Source of the DNA: Arenibacter algicola
Lineage (GTDB): Bacteria; Bacteroidota; Bacteroidia; Flavobacteriales; Flavobacteriaceae
Length of the DNA stretch: 64,000 nucleotides
Direction of reading: 5' to 3'
Assembly (NCBI RefSeq): GCF_000733925.1
Contig: NZ_JPOO01000003.1
Location: 2,418,001 to 2,482,000, forward strand
Shown: in pieces, positions 35,940 through 45,470 of the stretch
Numbering within the stretch: position 1 is the stretch's first letter
How the letters are laid out: each line of letters opens with the position of its first letter
Translations under genes and position numbers: made by a program
Notes under the pieces: generated by a model
The model's input: only the letters and a program-made list of their open reading frames with translations
Databases searched by the model: none
What the model was told of the DNA's origin: nothing

Positions 35940-36683
35940 ATGAAGATTAGATTCGCCTGTTTATTGCTCGTTTTATTTTTATGGAATTGTGAAAAGGATG
36001 ATCGGCTCACTTTTGAACCCGTCGATTTTATAACTGAAAATTGTAACAGTTGTCCAAAGGTAACCATCCACATTCCGAGAGCTCTGGACGACAAGCCTAT
36101 AAGCAACATTATAAACAGTTCGGTACAAGAAGAGGTAATATCCTTGCTTATTTATGATGATGAAATAGAAGCTACCAATATAGAGGAGGCTATCCAATCC
36201 TTTAAGAACGGATATTTGGAATTAAAAAAAATGTATCCCGATGAGCCGGTTGGCTGGGAAGCCGATATTGAAGGCAAAGTAACCTATGAGGATAAAAATA
36301 TCCTGACCATTCAGGTCAATTCCTATTCCTTTACCGGTGGGGCACACGGTTTTTCCTCCACCCGATTTTTAAATTTTGATAAAGTAAAAGGCCTGGAAAT
36401 GGAAACCATGGAATTATTTAAGGATCCCTTGGAATTTCAAAGTTTTGCCGAGGCCAAATTTAGGAAACAAGAAAAAATTCCAGATACAGGCTCAATAAAC
36501 GCCACTGGGTTTATGTTTGAGGACGACATGTTTTACCTTCCGGAAAATATTGGGTTTACCCAAGAAGGCCTACAGTTGTTCTACGAACAATATGAAATTG
36601 CCTCCTATGCGGACGGCCCAATTATTTTAACCCTGAAATACCAAGAAATTGAGCCGTACATAAAATTTAAAAAGGAATTATAA
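35940..36683 (+). CDS. Lipoprotein with PdaC/RsiV-like (DUF4163/DUF3298) domains
   Basis: A 247-residue lipoprotein (lipobox LWNC, Cys 17). Residues about 40-135 resemble DUF4163 (PdaC/SigV-like) and about 145-245 DUF3298 (NSYSFTGGAHGFSSTRFLNFD and PENIGFTQEGLQLFYEQYEI), the pair found in RsiV and PdaC. The ATG at 35940 follows a consensus promoter. RsiV is an anti-sigma factor that binds lysozyme, but here there is no sigma factor nearby and no membrane-spanning anti-sigma helix, so a lysozyme- or glycan-binding envelope role is only suggestive. Confidence 0.85.
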   Translation: MKIRFACLLLVLFLWNCEKDDRLTFEPVDFITENCNSCPKVTIHIPRALDDKPISNIINSSVQEEVISLLIYDDEIEATNIEEAIQSFKNGYLELKKMYPDEPVGWEADIEGKVTYEDKNILTIQVNSYSFTGGAHGFSSTRFLNFDKVKGLEMETMELFKDPLEFQSFAEAKFRKQEKIPDTGSINATGFMFEDDMFYLPENIGFTQEGLQLFYEQYEIASYADGPIILTLKYQEIEPYIKFKKEL

Positions 36684-36691
36684 TAGCGGCC

Positions 36692-37159
36692 TTAAGATAC
36701 AAGCTTCATCAAGGATAAAATAGCCCCAAGATGAAGTCCTTCGTGATACACATTGAAAATAATGGCATCATCCACTGAGCTTAAGGTAACATTGGCACTG
36801 GTGGTATATTCCGTATAACCCTTAAATAGTCCTTTCCCATAGTCTTCTTGCATCCATTCAACAGTGGCCAATAACAAATCTGAAACTTCATTAATCTCCT
36901 CCTCTGTAGCAGTACCATCCGGCAAAGTGCCCTTCTTAAATTTTTCCACCAAGGCATCATTCACCCTCATGGGTTGTCCACTGAATTTATAGACCAATAG
37001 TTGTTGGGTAACCACCACATGGGCAATATTCCACCAAATATTGTTGCGGAAGCCTTTGGGAATTTGAAGAAGAACCTCCTTTGGAGTCTCCTTTAAAAAT
37101 TTATATAGCCTTTTTCTGTTTTGAAGTGTTACTTCAAATGCGTTTTCCAAAGTTGACAT
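36692..37159 (-). CDS. DinB-family protein
   Basis: A 155-residue four-helix-bundle protein of the DinB/YfiT superfamily. The putative metal histidines are in WWNIAHVVVTQ (first motif) and YHEGLHLGAI (third motif); a middle His is not obvious. Members are metal-dependent transferases or proteins of unknown function. It is convergent with the lipoprotein gene at 35940 (eight bases between stops). No promoter or operon partner is clear. Confidence 0.85.
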   Translation of the reverse strand: MSTLENAFEVTLQNRKRLYKFLKETPKEVLLQIPKGFRNNIWWNIAHVVVTQQLLVYKFSGQPMRVNDALVEKFKKGTLPDGTATEEEINEVSDLLLATVEWMQEDYGKGLFKGYTEYTTSANVTLSSVDDAIIFNVYHEGLHLGAILSLMKLVS

Positions 37160-37365
37160 ATTTTTTGGTTATAATTTTTTTACAATTGCCGCTAAAAATA
37201 GTACAATTCAATGTAATTGGGTTTCTTTGCAGGGCGAAAATATATGGAGGAACAGATTTACAGGATGAAACCGACATGATTAAAATAATCCTTTCCCATG
37301 GCATTCGATAGTTATTTTAATCATAAACGGTTACATGTGACCTCTAAATACTATAAAAAATACAC

Positions 37366-37719
37366 ATGAAAAAGATATTTCACCTGAGTACTTGTGATAC
37401 CTGCCAAAGGATTTTAAAAGAGTTGGAACCACCCAGCAATTTTATACTTCAAGATATAAAAAACGAGACTATTACACAGGACCAACTGGAAAGCATGGCC
37501 CAATTGTCAGGGAGCTACGAAAGCTTGTTCAGTAAGCGGGCGCGACTTTATAAGGAGCGAAATTTAAAAGAACAAAAATTATCCGAAGAAGACTATAAAA
37601 ACCTTATCCTTGAGCACTATACCTTTATAAAACGCCCGGTTGTCATTATTGACAACGATATTTTTGTGGGAAATAGCAAGGCTGTTGTGGCTGCAGCCAA
37701 AGCAAAAATTAATTCGTGA
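37366..37719 (+). CDS. ArsC/Spx-family thioredoxin-fold protein
   Basis: A 117-residue protein of the arsenate reductase/Spx family. The redox motif CDTC is near the N-terminus (STCDTCQRILKEL); the conserved cis-Pro region is KRPVVIIDNDIFVG. Classical arsenate reductases have one essential Cys and an Arg triad; the C-x-x-C form is also seen in Spx-like proteins, so the role (arsenate reduction or redox sensing) is open. Its stop overlaps the start of the EamA gene by four bases (GTGA), so they are translationally coupled. Confidence 0.85.
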   Translation: MKKIFHLSTCDTCQRILKELEPPSNFILQDIKNETITQDQLESMAQLSGSYESLFSKRARLYKERNLKEQKLSEEDYKNLILEHYTFIKRPVVIIDNDIFVGNSKAVVAAAKAKINS

Positions 37720-38609
37720 GTAGACGAACCCTTGCTATCTTGGCCGCCTTGGGGGCGACCACCATTTATGGTATTAACCATACCATCGCCAAGGGGGTGA
37801 TGCCTACCTATGTAAAGCCATTTGGATTTATTTTCCTGCGACTTTTCGGAGCAACCCTGTTATTCTGGGGAATTTCTTTTTTCGGTCCAAAAGAAAAACT
37901 GGAACGGAGGGACTGGGGCAGATTACTCGTTTGTGCCTTTTTTGGAATGGGCATTAATATGCTTTCTTTCTTTAAGGGATTGGACCTTTCCACCCCAATC
38001 AATAGTGCTGTACTCATTACCATTACTCCAATACTTGTTGTGATATTATCTGCACTATTTATCAAGGAAAAAATTACCCTTCAGCGGGGCATTGGTGTTT
38101 TCTTGGGCTTAATAGGAGCCTTGGCATTAATTTTATTTGGTGCTGAAATTAGACAGGATGCCACTAATATACCTTTGGGCAACATGCTTTTTATTGTTAA
38201 TGCCACTTCCTACGGGCTGTACCTTATTCTAGTAAAGAAATTACTGGAAAAATACCACCCGTTCACCCTTATGAAATGGATGTTTGGAATCGGATTTATC
38301 ATTACACTTCCCATAACATACACAGAATTTAAGGAGATACAATGGAGCAATCTTCCTGTGGAGGCACTTGGTGCCATTGCTTTCGTAATCATTGGAACTA
38401 CCTTTTTGACCTATTTGTTCAATGTATTTGCACTTACACAACTAAAGGCCTCAACAGTTGGTGTTTTTATGTACCTGCAACCCTTGATAGGAATTATATT
38501 TGCAATTGTGGCCGGCAAGGACCATCTTACTTTGGTTAAGTTTTTGGCAATAGTCTTGGTATTGATCGGTGTATATCTTGTAAGCAAAAAAGTTAGACCA
38601 GGTCCTTAG
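37716..38609 (+). CDS. EamA/DMT-family transporter
   Basis: A 297-residue inner-membrane transporter with ten predicted helices in two EamA repeats (about 5-140 and 150-290). GTG start at 37716 overlapping the ArsC-like stop. Family members export amino acids or other metabolites; the substrate is unknown. The C-terminal tail KKVRPGP overlaps the convergent thioesterase gene by 17 bases. Confidence 0.9.
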   Translation: MSRRTLAILAALGATTIYGINHTIAKGVMPTYVKPFGFIFLRLFGATLLFWGISFFGPKEKLERRDWGRLLVCAFFGMGINMLSFFKGLDLSTPINSAVLITITPILVVILSALFIKEKITLQRGIGVFLGLIGALALILFGAEIRQDATNIPLGNMLFIVNATSYGLYLILVKKLLEKYHPFTLMKWMFGIGFIITLPITYTEFKEIQWSNLPVEALGAIAFVIIGTTFLTYLFNVFALTQLKASTVGVFMYLQPLIGIIFAIVAGKDHLTLVKFLAIVLVLIGVYLVSKKVRPGP

Positions 38610-39069
38610 GACGCACCGAAAACTTACGGGTATCCTCTTTGGTAAGTACTTTAAATCCGTCTCCCTTTGGCACCTTGTTAAAAGCCCCAAGAAACTCATG
38701 ACCCAAACCGGTAAGGGTTCTTGTTTTTAAATCTATCCAAGCGCCCATAATCTGACAATGGGCAAAGTTCTTTCCATGGCCATCGTAAAAATTATGATGA
38801 AATTCAAAGAACATACCGTCCTCACTAAGTCCCACCAACTCCAAGGAAACCTTTACCGGCTTTCCTAAAAATGCTTCCTTAAAATAATAGACATGCTCAT
38901 GGAAAACCACGGGACCAATATTGTTCTGCGACATTGTCTTTTGGTTAAAGCCTATTTCCAACAAGAAAGACATCCTTGTATGGCTCATAAAATTTAAATA
39001 GGCCGAATTGGCCATATGGCGATTGGCATCTACATCGCTCCATCGAATTTCGAATTCTTTTAAATACAT
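38593..39069 (-). CDS. Acyl-CoA thioesterase, hot-dog fold (4HBT type)
   Basis: A 158-residue 4HBT-type thioesterase. The family signature RWSDVDANRHMANSAYLNF is present with the catalytic Asp (D14) and His/Asn-containing loop. It hydrolyses acyl-CoA or acyl-ACP; the specificity is unknown. It is divergent from the nitronate monooxygenase-like gene; the region between holds a perfect 44-bp palindrome. The stop overlaps the EamA gene by 17 bases. Confidence 0.9.
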   Translation of the reverse strand: MYLKEFEIRWSDVDANRHMANSAYLNFMSHTRMSFLLEIGFNQKTMSQNNIGPVVFHEHVYYFKEAFLGKPVKVSLELVGLSEDGMFFEFHHNFYDGHGKNFAHCQIMGAWIDLKTRTLTGLGHEFLGAFNKVPKGDGFKVLTKEDTRKFSVRPKDLV

Positions 39070-39080
39070 CCTTTTTATTT

Positions 39081-39124
39081 AGTACATTTGAATTATTATG
39101 CATGCATAATAATTCAAATGTACT
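39081..39124. repeat. Perfect 44-bp palindrome in divergent intergenic region
   Basis: Two exact 22-base arms meet with no spacer at TGCA/TGCA (centre between 39102 and 39103). The outer part of each arm contains TACATTTG, an exact -7 box, on the plus strand at 39083-39090 and on the minus strand at 39115-39122, each pointing towards the other and towards the gene on the far side. No -33 box is seen at the normal distance for either. It is 11 bases from the thioesterase ATG and 82 from the ATG at 39207. It can form a cruciform or bind a dimeric regulator. Confidence 0.8.
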
Positions 39125-39206
39125 GTTTTTTACAAAAATTTAAATATAATAGTCACTAACTTTTAGGTTATCCAAGTATATCCAATTCTTTAAAAACATA
39201 ATCCAA

Positions 39207-40184
39207 ATGAGCAAAAAAGCTGCTTTTATAAAAGAACTAGCGTTACCCGTGGTAGCAGCACCCATGTTTCTTATATCTGGCCCGCAATTGGTCATTGAAT
39301 GCTGTAAAAATGGAATAGTCGGTACTTTTCCCGCTCTCAATCAGCGAAGTACGGAAGGTTTTGAGGATTGGTTGGTAGAAATTAAAACCGAATTAAAGAA
39401 ATATGAAGAGGAAACTGGCAAGAAAGCCGCCCCCTATGGCGTGAATCTAATTGTACACCCTACAAATCCAAGATTGGAAGCGGATTTAAAAGTTTGTGTA
39501 AAACATAAAGTCCCTTTAATAATTACCTCGCTAGGAGCAGTGTCCCAGTTAGTCAACGCCATACATAGTTATGGCGGTCTGGTATTTCATGATATCATTA
39601 AAAAAAGACATGCCGAAAAAGCTGCCGAAGCTGGGGCAGACGGATTAATATTGGTTTCCGCTGGAGCTGGAGGCCATGCAGGCACCATAAACCCCATGTC
39701 CTTGGTTGCAGAAATAAAGAAATTTTACGACAAAACCATTTTACTATCTGGCTGTATCAGTACCGGAAGGGATATTGCCTCGGCCCTACAAATGGGAGCG
39801 GATTTGGCCTATATGGGCACTAGGTTTATAAACACCAAAGAAAGTAAGGCCTCGGAGGAATATAGACAAATGATCATAAACGCCGGGGCCAGTGATGTGG
39901 TCTATACTGCTGCAATATCAGGGGTACACGCCAACTTTTTGGGAGCCAGCTTAAAGGCTGCAGGAATTACGGAAGAAGATTTAAAAAAAGATAGAAAGAT
40001 AGATTTTGGGAAAGAGCTGAATACCGAAGCCAAAGCCTGGAAAACAATTTGGTCTGCCGGACAGGGAGTCACCACTATTAACAACGTAGAATCCGTATCA
40101 GAACTGGTAGCCAATCTTAAATCCGAATTCAAATCGGCCATTGAAGACCAGATCAAGGTTTTGGAAATTTATCCAAAAGAATAA
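39207..40184 (+). CDS. Nitronate monooxygenase / FabK-like flavoprotein
   Basis: A 325-residue TIM-barrel flavoprotein of the 2-nitropropane dioxygenase/FabK family. Typical FMN-binding and family stretches are MFLISGPQLVIEC, GADGLILVSAGAGGHAG and ALQMGADLAYMGTRFI. It could be a nitronate monooxygenase or an enoyl-ACP reductase-like enzyme; I cannot separate them from sequence alone. It diverges from an acyl-CoA thioesterase, which leans slightly towards fatty-acid or acyl metabolism. No downstream operon partner. Confidence 0.85.
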   Translation: MSKKAAFIKELALPVVAAPMFLISGPQLVIECCKNGIVGTFPALNQRSTEGFEDWLVEIKTELKKYEEETGKKAAPYGVNLIVHPTNPRLEADLKVCVKHKVPLIITSLGAVSQLVNAIHSYGGLVFHDIIKKRHAEKAAEAGADGLILVSAGAGGHAGTINPMSLVAEIKKFYDKTILLSGCISTGRDIASALQMGADLAYMGTRFINTKESKASEEYRQMIINAGASDVVYTAAISGVHANFLGASLKAAGITEEDLKKDRKIDFGKELNTEAKAWKTIWSAGQGVTTINNVESVSELVANLKSEFKSAIEDQIKVLEIYPKE

Positions 40185-40501
40185 ATTTCGCTTCTAAAAA
40201 TATAGTACTCAGGATACTTCCTATAAAAGTAATTCGTAGATTAAACGTTGAATTGTGGCATAGACGATACTATACTTAAGTACAAAAACCATCAATTCTA
40301 ATATTGATACAACTTCCCTACACCATTTAAACCCGATAAACAGGACCAAAACCCCACTGCCCTAAGTACAAATAGCGGACTTCACCCCCTGCGCAAAACA
40401 TTAAGTTAATTTATGTTAAAAAATACCAATTCATCAATAAAATGTGATATACAATACACATTATAGAAATTTAACATTGAATTTTTATCAAAAAACTTTT
40501 C

Positions 40502-40528
40502 TTGTAAAAATATATCACTATATTCGTT
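40502..40528 (+). promoter_or_regulatory. Weak promoter of susC overlapping operator
   Basis: TTG (40502-40504), 16-base spacer, TATTCGTT (40521-40528), an imperfect -7 box whose end lies inside the operator palindrome. Binding of a LacI protein there would block it. Confidence 0.35.
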
Positions 40529-40538
40529 AACGTTAACG
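40525..40538. promoter_or_regulatory. LacI-type operator O1 upstream of susC
   Basis: Perfect palindrome CGTTAACGTTAACG with the central CpG typical of LacI-family operators. The same core occurs at 51075-51098, ahead of the minus-strand operon. Confidence 0.75.
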
Positions 40539-40543
40539 AGCAA

Positions 40544-40559
40544 AAGTTAACGTTTAATG
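40544..40559. promoter_or_regulatory. Degenerate second operator half-site O2
   Basis: aAGTTAACGTTTAAT shares the AACGTT centre with O1. Its centre is 20 bp from that of O1, two helical turns, so two dimers could sit on one face of the DNA. Confidence 0.45.
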
Positions 40560-40586
40560 TTTAACTAACTTTTCAAAACTCAAATT

Positions 40587-43500
40587 ATGAAAAAACAAAT
40601 GAATGAAGCAATTCATGCGCGACGGGGTGTTCCTGTTTGGAAGAAAATCTTTCTGCAGCTATCCTTACTGGCGTTTTTAGGAGTGCACAGCACCTCTTAT
40701 GCAATTACGGACCCAGACCTGTCCATTCAACAACAGGTTAGCGGTACCGTAACAGATGATGCAGGCATACCTCTGCCTGGTGCAAGTATTGTAGTTAAAG
40801 GAACAACTGTTGGTACAGTGGCCGATTTTGATGGTAAATATACCATTAATGTTGCCTCCAATGGCGTATTGGTATTTAGCTATGTAGGCTTTCAGCCCAA
40901 AGAAATTGCCGTTAACGGCAAAACCACCCTCAACGCATCCTTGGAAGTTGATTCCAGCTTATTGGATGAAGTGGTAGTGGTGGGATATGGTACCCAAAAG
41001 AAGGGCGAGGTTACAGCGGCAATTGCCTCTGTAGATGCCGAACAATTGGGTATTGTCCAAACCTCTAGTAGTATTGATGCCGTTAAAGGGCAAATTTCCG
41101 GGGTAGACATTCAGGCTTCTGGAGGAAGACCTGGACAAACCTCAACTGTGCGGATTAGGGGTAGAAGATCTATAACCGCCTCCAATGACCCGCTATACGT
41201 AGTGGATGGAATTCCATTAATTGACGGTTCGGAATCAATGTCCGATATTAACCCCCAAGATATTGCATCTATGCAAATTCTAAAGGATGCGGCCGCTACA
41301 GCTGTTTATGGATCTAGAGGGGCAAACGGAGTTATCCTAGTATCTACCAACCGTGGAAAAGTTGGTAAGACCCAAGTTCGTTACAGTAGCCAGATTGGAC
41401 TTACCTCTGCTGCTCGATTGGTAGACATGATGAACGGACAAGAGTACGCGGAAATGAAAAGGGAAGCTAGACGTTCATCTTGGAACGGAACCATCCCTGC
41501 AGATGTTGACGTGTTTTTTGATCCAGTGGAATTAAAGTCCATTGAAGAAGGAAGATCAACTGATTGGATTGATTTGGTAGTAGGGAATGGATATCAGACC
41601 AATCACCAATTGGGTGTGAGCGGAGGATCAGAGAATACCACTTTCAATTCTTCAATTGGTTATTTTAAAGAACAAGGTATTATAAGTAACCAAGATTATG
41701 AGCGATTTTCCGGAAGGATCAACATCGATCACAGAATCAATGATATATTTAAAGTTGGGGCATCCTTTCTAATTTCGAATTCTATACAGAATTGGGGTTC
41801 CAACGCCACTATGGGTGAAGCCTTGGCCATAAATCCTCTGGGGGTTCCCTATGATGATGAGGGCAATCTATTATTCTTGCCCACCAATGATGGGATACGA
41901 ACCAACCCTTTGAATGAACTGGTAGATGGTGCCTACATAGATGAAAGAAAGTTTACACGTATTTTTGCGCCTATCTTCTTGGATATAAATATTGCCGAGG
42001 GATTAAATTGGACCACCACCTTTGGTCCTGATATTCGTCTAGGAAGACGAGGACAATTTAGGGGTAGTTTAACCAATGACAACAGAGGTGGCCCAGGAGA
42101 TGCTTCAATTACGCATTTTGATACTTTTGGATATACCTTGGAGAATTTATTGACTTTCGATAAGGCCATTACAGACAATCAAAATTTAAAAGTAACCTTG
42201 TTACAGAGTACGCAAAATTCGCGATCTGAATTTTCCATCGCATCCGTGACAGGCATACCCTATGAATCACAAGCTTTTTATAATTTAGGATCTGCAGATA
42301 ACAGTATTGTAGATTCTTCCTTATCAGAATGGACGTTGAATTCATTTATGGGTAGAATAAATTACGATATTGCTGGCAAGTATCTGTTCCAGGCCTCTTT
42401 AAGGGCGGATGGCTCCTCAAGACTGGCGGAAGGTAACAAATGGAAATACTTCCCTGGCGTTTCCGCGGGTTGGAGAATATCACAAGAGGACTTTATGGCA
42501 GAATCGGCCATCTCCGAGTTAAAACTTAGAGCTTCTTATGGGGAAGTGGGTAACACTTCCGTTGCTCCCTATCAAACTGCCGGAAGGCTGCAAGGAACCG
42601 CCTATGCCTTTGGAGAGGAATCCGCCCTTGGTTTTGCACTTTCGGAAATACCCAATGCAGCTTTGGGCTGGGAAGTATCGAAAACCTTGGATATAGGTGT
42701 TGATTACGGCCTCTTTAATGGACGTATCAATGGTGCAATAGATTGGTTTAGAACAAACACAGTGGACATCCTGTTAGACAGAAGTCTGCCATTTACCTCA
42801 GGTTACAACAGTGTTTTACAGAACATTGGCGCCACACGTACCCAAGGTTTGGAATTTGCGGTAAGTGCCGGTATCTTGGACAATCCAAATGGATTCTCCT
42901 GGAAAATGGATTTTAACGTAGCCGGTTATAAAGAAGAAATTGTTGAATTGGCCTTAAAGGATGAAAATGGAAATCCGGTAGATGACATTGGGAACAATTG
43001 GTTTATAGGGCAACCGATCAGAGTTTGGTACGACTATGAGAAAATAGGCATTTATCAAGCGGACGAAGAGGCTTTGGCCAATTCCCAAGAGCAAAAAGTA
43101 CCCGGGGAAATCCGACTTAATGATTTAGATGGCGATGGACTTATCACCCCTGATGATCGTAAAATTTTAGGCACAGATACCCCTGATTTTTACGGAGGTT
43201 TTAACAATAAGTTCTCTTATAAAGGGTTGGAACTAGGCGTTTTCTTCTATTTCCGTCAAGGTCAAACAATACGATCGGACTTTCATGCCAGCAACAATTC
43301 CTTGTTTGCCCGTTATAACAATTTGGATGTGGATTATTGGACAATAGACAATCCTACCAATGCCAATCCAAGACCCAACGAGAATCAGGAAAGCCCAAGA
43401 AACGGGTCTACCCTTAGGTATTTTGATTCTAGTTTTATCAAACTTCGTAACGTGTCATTAGGGTACAACCTCCCAAATTCAATTACGGAGAAACTAGGGA

Positions 43501-43658
43501 TGCAAGAACTAAAATTAACACTTTCGGGCCAGAATCTCTTGATTATTACAGATTACGAAACCTTTGATCCAGAAGTTTCCGAAGATGCTGTTTCGGCAGG
43601 TAGCGGGATAGTACCTAGCAACAAAATGTATTCCTTATCCTTAAGCGCCAAGTTTTAA
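40587..43658 (+). CDS. SusC/RagA-family TonB-dependent receptor
   Basis: A 1023-residue outer-membrane importer of the SusC family. Signal region to about residue 41 (HSTSYAI); CarboxypepD_reg-like domain (about 50-125, VSGTVTDDAGIPLPGASIVVKG); the SusC hallmark VVVGYGTQKKGEVTAAI; plug (about 130-250, RIRGRRSI, YVVDGIPLIDG, AATAVYGSRGANGVILVST); then a large barrel. Its partner is the SusD gene 44 bases downstream. Together they bind and import an oligosaccharide or glycoconjugate. Two LacI-type operators sit 28-62 bases upstream of the ATG, so it is probably controlled by the LacI regulator at 45471. Confidence 0.97.
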   Translation: MKKQMNEAIHARRGVPVWKKIFLQLSLLAFLGVHSTSYAITDPDLSIQQQVSGTVTDDAGIPLPGASIVVKGTTVGTVADFDGKYTINVASNGVLVFSYVGFQPKEIAVNGKTTLNASLEVDSSLLDEVVVVGYGTQKKGEVTAAIASVDAEQLGIVQTSSSIDAVKGQISGVDIQASGGRPGQTSTVRIRGRRSITASNDPLYVVDGIPLIDGSESMSDINPQDIASMQILKDAAATAVYGSRGANGVILVSTNRGKVGKTQVRYSSQIGLTSAARLVDMMNGQEYAEMKREARRSSWNGTIPADVDVFFDPVELKSIEEGRSTDWIDLVVGNGYQTNHQLGVSGGSENTTFNSSIGYFKEQGIISNQDYERFSGRINIDHRINDIFKVGASFLISNSIQNWGSNATMGEALAINPLGVPYDDEGNLLFLPTNDGIRTNPLNELVDGAYIDERKFTRIFAPIFLDINIAEGLNWTTTFGPDIRLGRRGQFRGSLTNDNRGGPGDASITHFDTFGYTLENLLTFDKAITDNQNLKVTLLQSTQNSRSEFSIASVTGIPYESQAFYNLGSADNSIVDSSLSEWTLNSFMGRINYDIAGKYLFQASLRADGSSRLAEGNKWKYFPGVSAGWRISQEDFMAESAISELKLRASYGEVGNTSVAPYQTAGRLQGTAYAFGEESALGFALSEIPNAALGWEVSKTLDIGVDYGLFNGRINGAIDWFRTNTVDILLDRSLPFTSGYNSVLQNIGATRTQGLEFAVSAGILDNPNGFSWKMDFNVAGYKEEIVELALKDENGNPVDDIGNNWFIGQPIRVWYDYEKIGIYQADEEALANSQEQKVPGEIRLNDLDGDGLITPDDRKILGTDTPDFYGGFNNKFSYKGLELGVFFYFRQGQTIRSDFHASNNSLFARYNNLDVDYWTIDNPTNANPRPNENQESPRNGSTLRYFDSSFIKLRNVSLGYNLPNSITEKLGMQELKLTLSGQNLLIITDYETFDPEVSEDAVSAGSGIVPSNKMYSLSLSAKF

Positions 43659-43702
43659 TGTCTAGCATAAACACGGTTAAAAAAATATAAATTTAAAATA
43701 TC

Positions 43703-45361
43703 ATGAAAAGAAAAATATATTATATATGGTTTTTGGCCCTTGGGCTCTTGACCCATTCCTGCTCCGATTCACTCGATGAGGAATTGGTAACCGACGTCTC
43801 GGCAGCATCCTACTATACTACGGAAAAAGGACTCGAAGATGCCGTTAAAGCAACTTACTCCTTCTTAAAACCCTTTTATGGACAAGAGATGGGCTTTGCG
43901 ATGACTACTTTTGGAACAGACATCTGGACAAACGGTGCAGATGGTGGCCATAAAGTTTTCAACTTTTACGATACTGGGCTTAACAGTGCCGAGAGTTATG
44001 TGCAGGAATCTTGGGCCACTTGGTACAGGGGAATAAATCAAGCCAATGGTGTTATCAATCGTTCTGCAGATGTAGACATGGATGAAACGCAGAAAAACCT
44101 GCGAATAGCGGAGGTCCGTTTTTTAAGGGCATTGTATTATTTTCAAGTAGTGACTACATTTGGTGATGCCCATCTTAGCTTGGAGGAAACAGAAGGCGTA
44201 CAAGTCGAGGCCAATAAAACTGCCCAAGCAGAAATTTATAGCCAAGCCATTGTACCTGATCTGGAATTTGCCATTGGCAACCTTCCCAACTCACAGTCGG
44301 ACTACGGACGAGCTACAAAGGCTGCCGCAGAATTCCTTTTAGGGAAAGCATTATTGACACGCAGCTACACCTCATTTGCAGATGGTAATGACGCATCTAG
44401 AGCGGAAACACTTTTCAGTAACGTCATCAACAATTATGGTTTTTCCCTATTGGACAACTATGCCGATCTATGGGATATTACAAATGAAGGAAATAGTGAA
44501 ATGGTTTTTGTTATTCCTAATTCCAAGGCGCAGGTAGACAGCGATATTGACCCTTATGGTCATCGCGGGCACTTGTATTTCCTAATGGAATATGATGTTA
44601 GGCGTGGAATGACCAGAGATACTGAAAATGGCAGACCATGGAAAAGACACCGCCCTACGGATTTTATGCTTACCCTATGGGATAGAGACATAGATACGCG
44701 CTATGACGCTTCGTTTAAACATGTATGGTACGCCAATAAGAATGAACCGGCTGCCGAAGCCAGTGGAAGTGAACCAGCAAGGGCTGCCTTATCTATTGGT
44801 GATACGGCCATTTATATTCCAGGCCCTGGAAAGGACATGGATTGGCCACAAACGTTGCAAGACACTAAGCCATATATAGTTATTACCAACGACGAATATT
44901 CCGAAAGGTTATTTCCTTCCATGAACAAATGGATAGACCCGACCCGACCTGATCGTCAGAAAGTAAATGGGCAACGAGATTTTATCTTGATGAGATTGGG
45001 TGATGCCTATCTGCTGCGTGCAGAAGCAAGACTAAAACAAAGTGATCCTTCCGGTGCTGCACAAGATATTAATGTAGTAAGAATGCGGGCTGCCGTACCT
45101 GGACAAGAAGTGGCAAGTCAGATAACCGCAAGTGATGTAGACCTGGACTTTCTCTTGGACGAAAGAGCACGAGAGTTAACTGGCGAAGGCTGGAGATGGT
45201 GGGATCTGGCCCGTACCGGAAAATTAGTGGAACGCACTAGGATGCACAATCCAGGCGCTGCTCCCAACATACAGGATTATCATGTTGTAAGACCTATTCC
45301 ACAGGAACAAATAGACAGGACCTTGGGAGGTTATCCACAAAATCCCGGATATCCACAATAA
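43703..45361 (+). CDS. SusD/RagB-family substrate-binding lipoprotein
   Basis: A 552-residue outer-membrane lipoprotein (lipobox THSC, Cys 20) with SusD/RagB features: AASYYTTEKGLEDAV N-terminal, the helical TPR-like scaffold (AEVRFLRALYYFQVV, KAAAEFLLGKALLTRSY) and the C-terminal RDFILMRLGDAYLLRAEA and WWDLARTGK blocks. It forms the lid over the SusC barrel and chooses the ligand. It ends with a palindromic terminator and shares an operon with susC. The ligand cannot be deduced, but the convergent and adjacent genes point to a glycoside that is oxidised before cleavage. Confidence 0.97.
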   Translation: MKRKIYYIWFLALGLLTHSCSDSLDEELVTDVSAASYYTTEKGLEDAVKATYSFLKPFYGQEMGFAMTTFGTDIWTNGADGGHKVFNFYDTGLNSAESYVQESWATWYRGINQANGVINRSADVDMDETQKNLRIAEVRFLRALYYFQVVTTFGDAHLSLEETEGVQVEANKTAQAEIYSQAIVPDLEFAIGNLPNSQSDYGRATKAAAEFLLGKALLTRSYTSFADGNDASRAETLFSNVINNYGFSLLDNYADLWDITNEGNSEMVFVIPNSKAQVDSDIDPYGHRGHLYFLMEYDVRRGMTRDTENGRPWKRHRPTDFMLTLWDRDIDTRYDASFKHVWYANKNEPAAEASGSEPARAALSIGDTAIYIPGPGKDMDWPQTLQDTKPYIVITNDEYSERLFPSMNKWIDPTRPDRQKVNGQRDFILMRLGDAYLLRAEARLKQSDPSGAAQDINVVRMRAAVPGQEVASQITASDVDLDFLLDERARELTGEGWRWWDLARTGKLVERTRMHNPGAAPNIQDYHVVRPIPQEQIDRTLGGYPQNPGYPQ

Positions 45362-45389
45362 TTATAAGTAGCCTTTGAGTTAGTACTGA

Positions 45390-45426
45390 AATAGGCCTCC
45401 AAATATTTGGAGGCCTATTATTTTTG
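45390..45426. terminator. Bidirectional palindromic terminator
   Basis: Perfect 30-bp palindrome centred in AAATATTT with GGCCTCC-rich arms (45390-45419), followed by a short U-run (ATTTTTG) on the plus strand and A/T-rich sequence on the other side. It separates the convergent susCD operon and the LacI gene. Confidence 0.85.
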
Positions 45427-45470
45427 TTGATATTTGAACAAAACTTAAAGTGTTGGGGTGAGATGGTTTC

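Larger units (their letters stand above)
40185..40586. other. 402-bp upstream region of susC
   Basis: No gene is visible. The last 85 bases hold the LacI-type operators and the likely promoter of susC described separately; the rest is AT-rich without recognisable structure. Confidence 0.5.

Noticed and set aside
35852..36109. N-terminal extension of the Cys/Met PLP enzyme
   Set aside because: It would overlap two consensus promoters and the divergent lipoprotein gene, and its sequence is not like the family.
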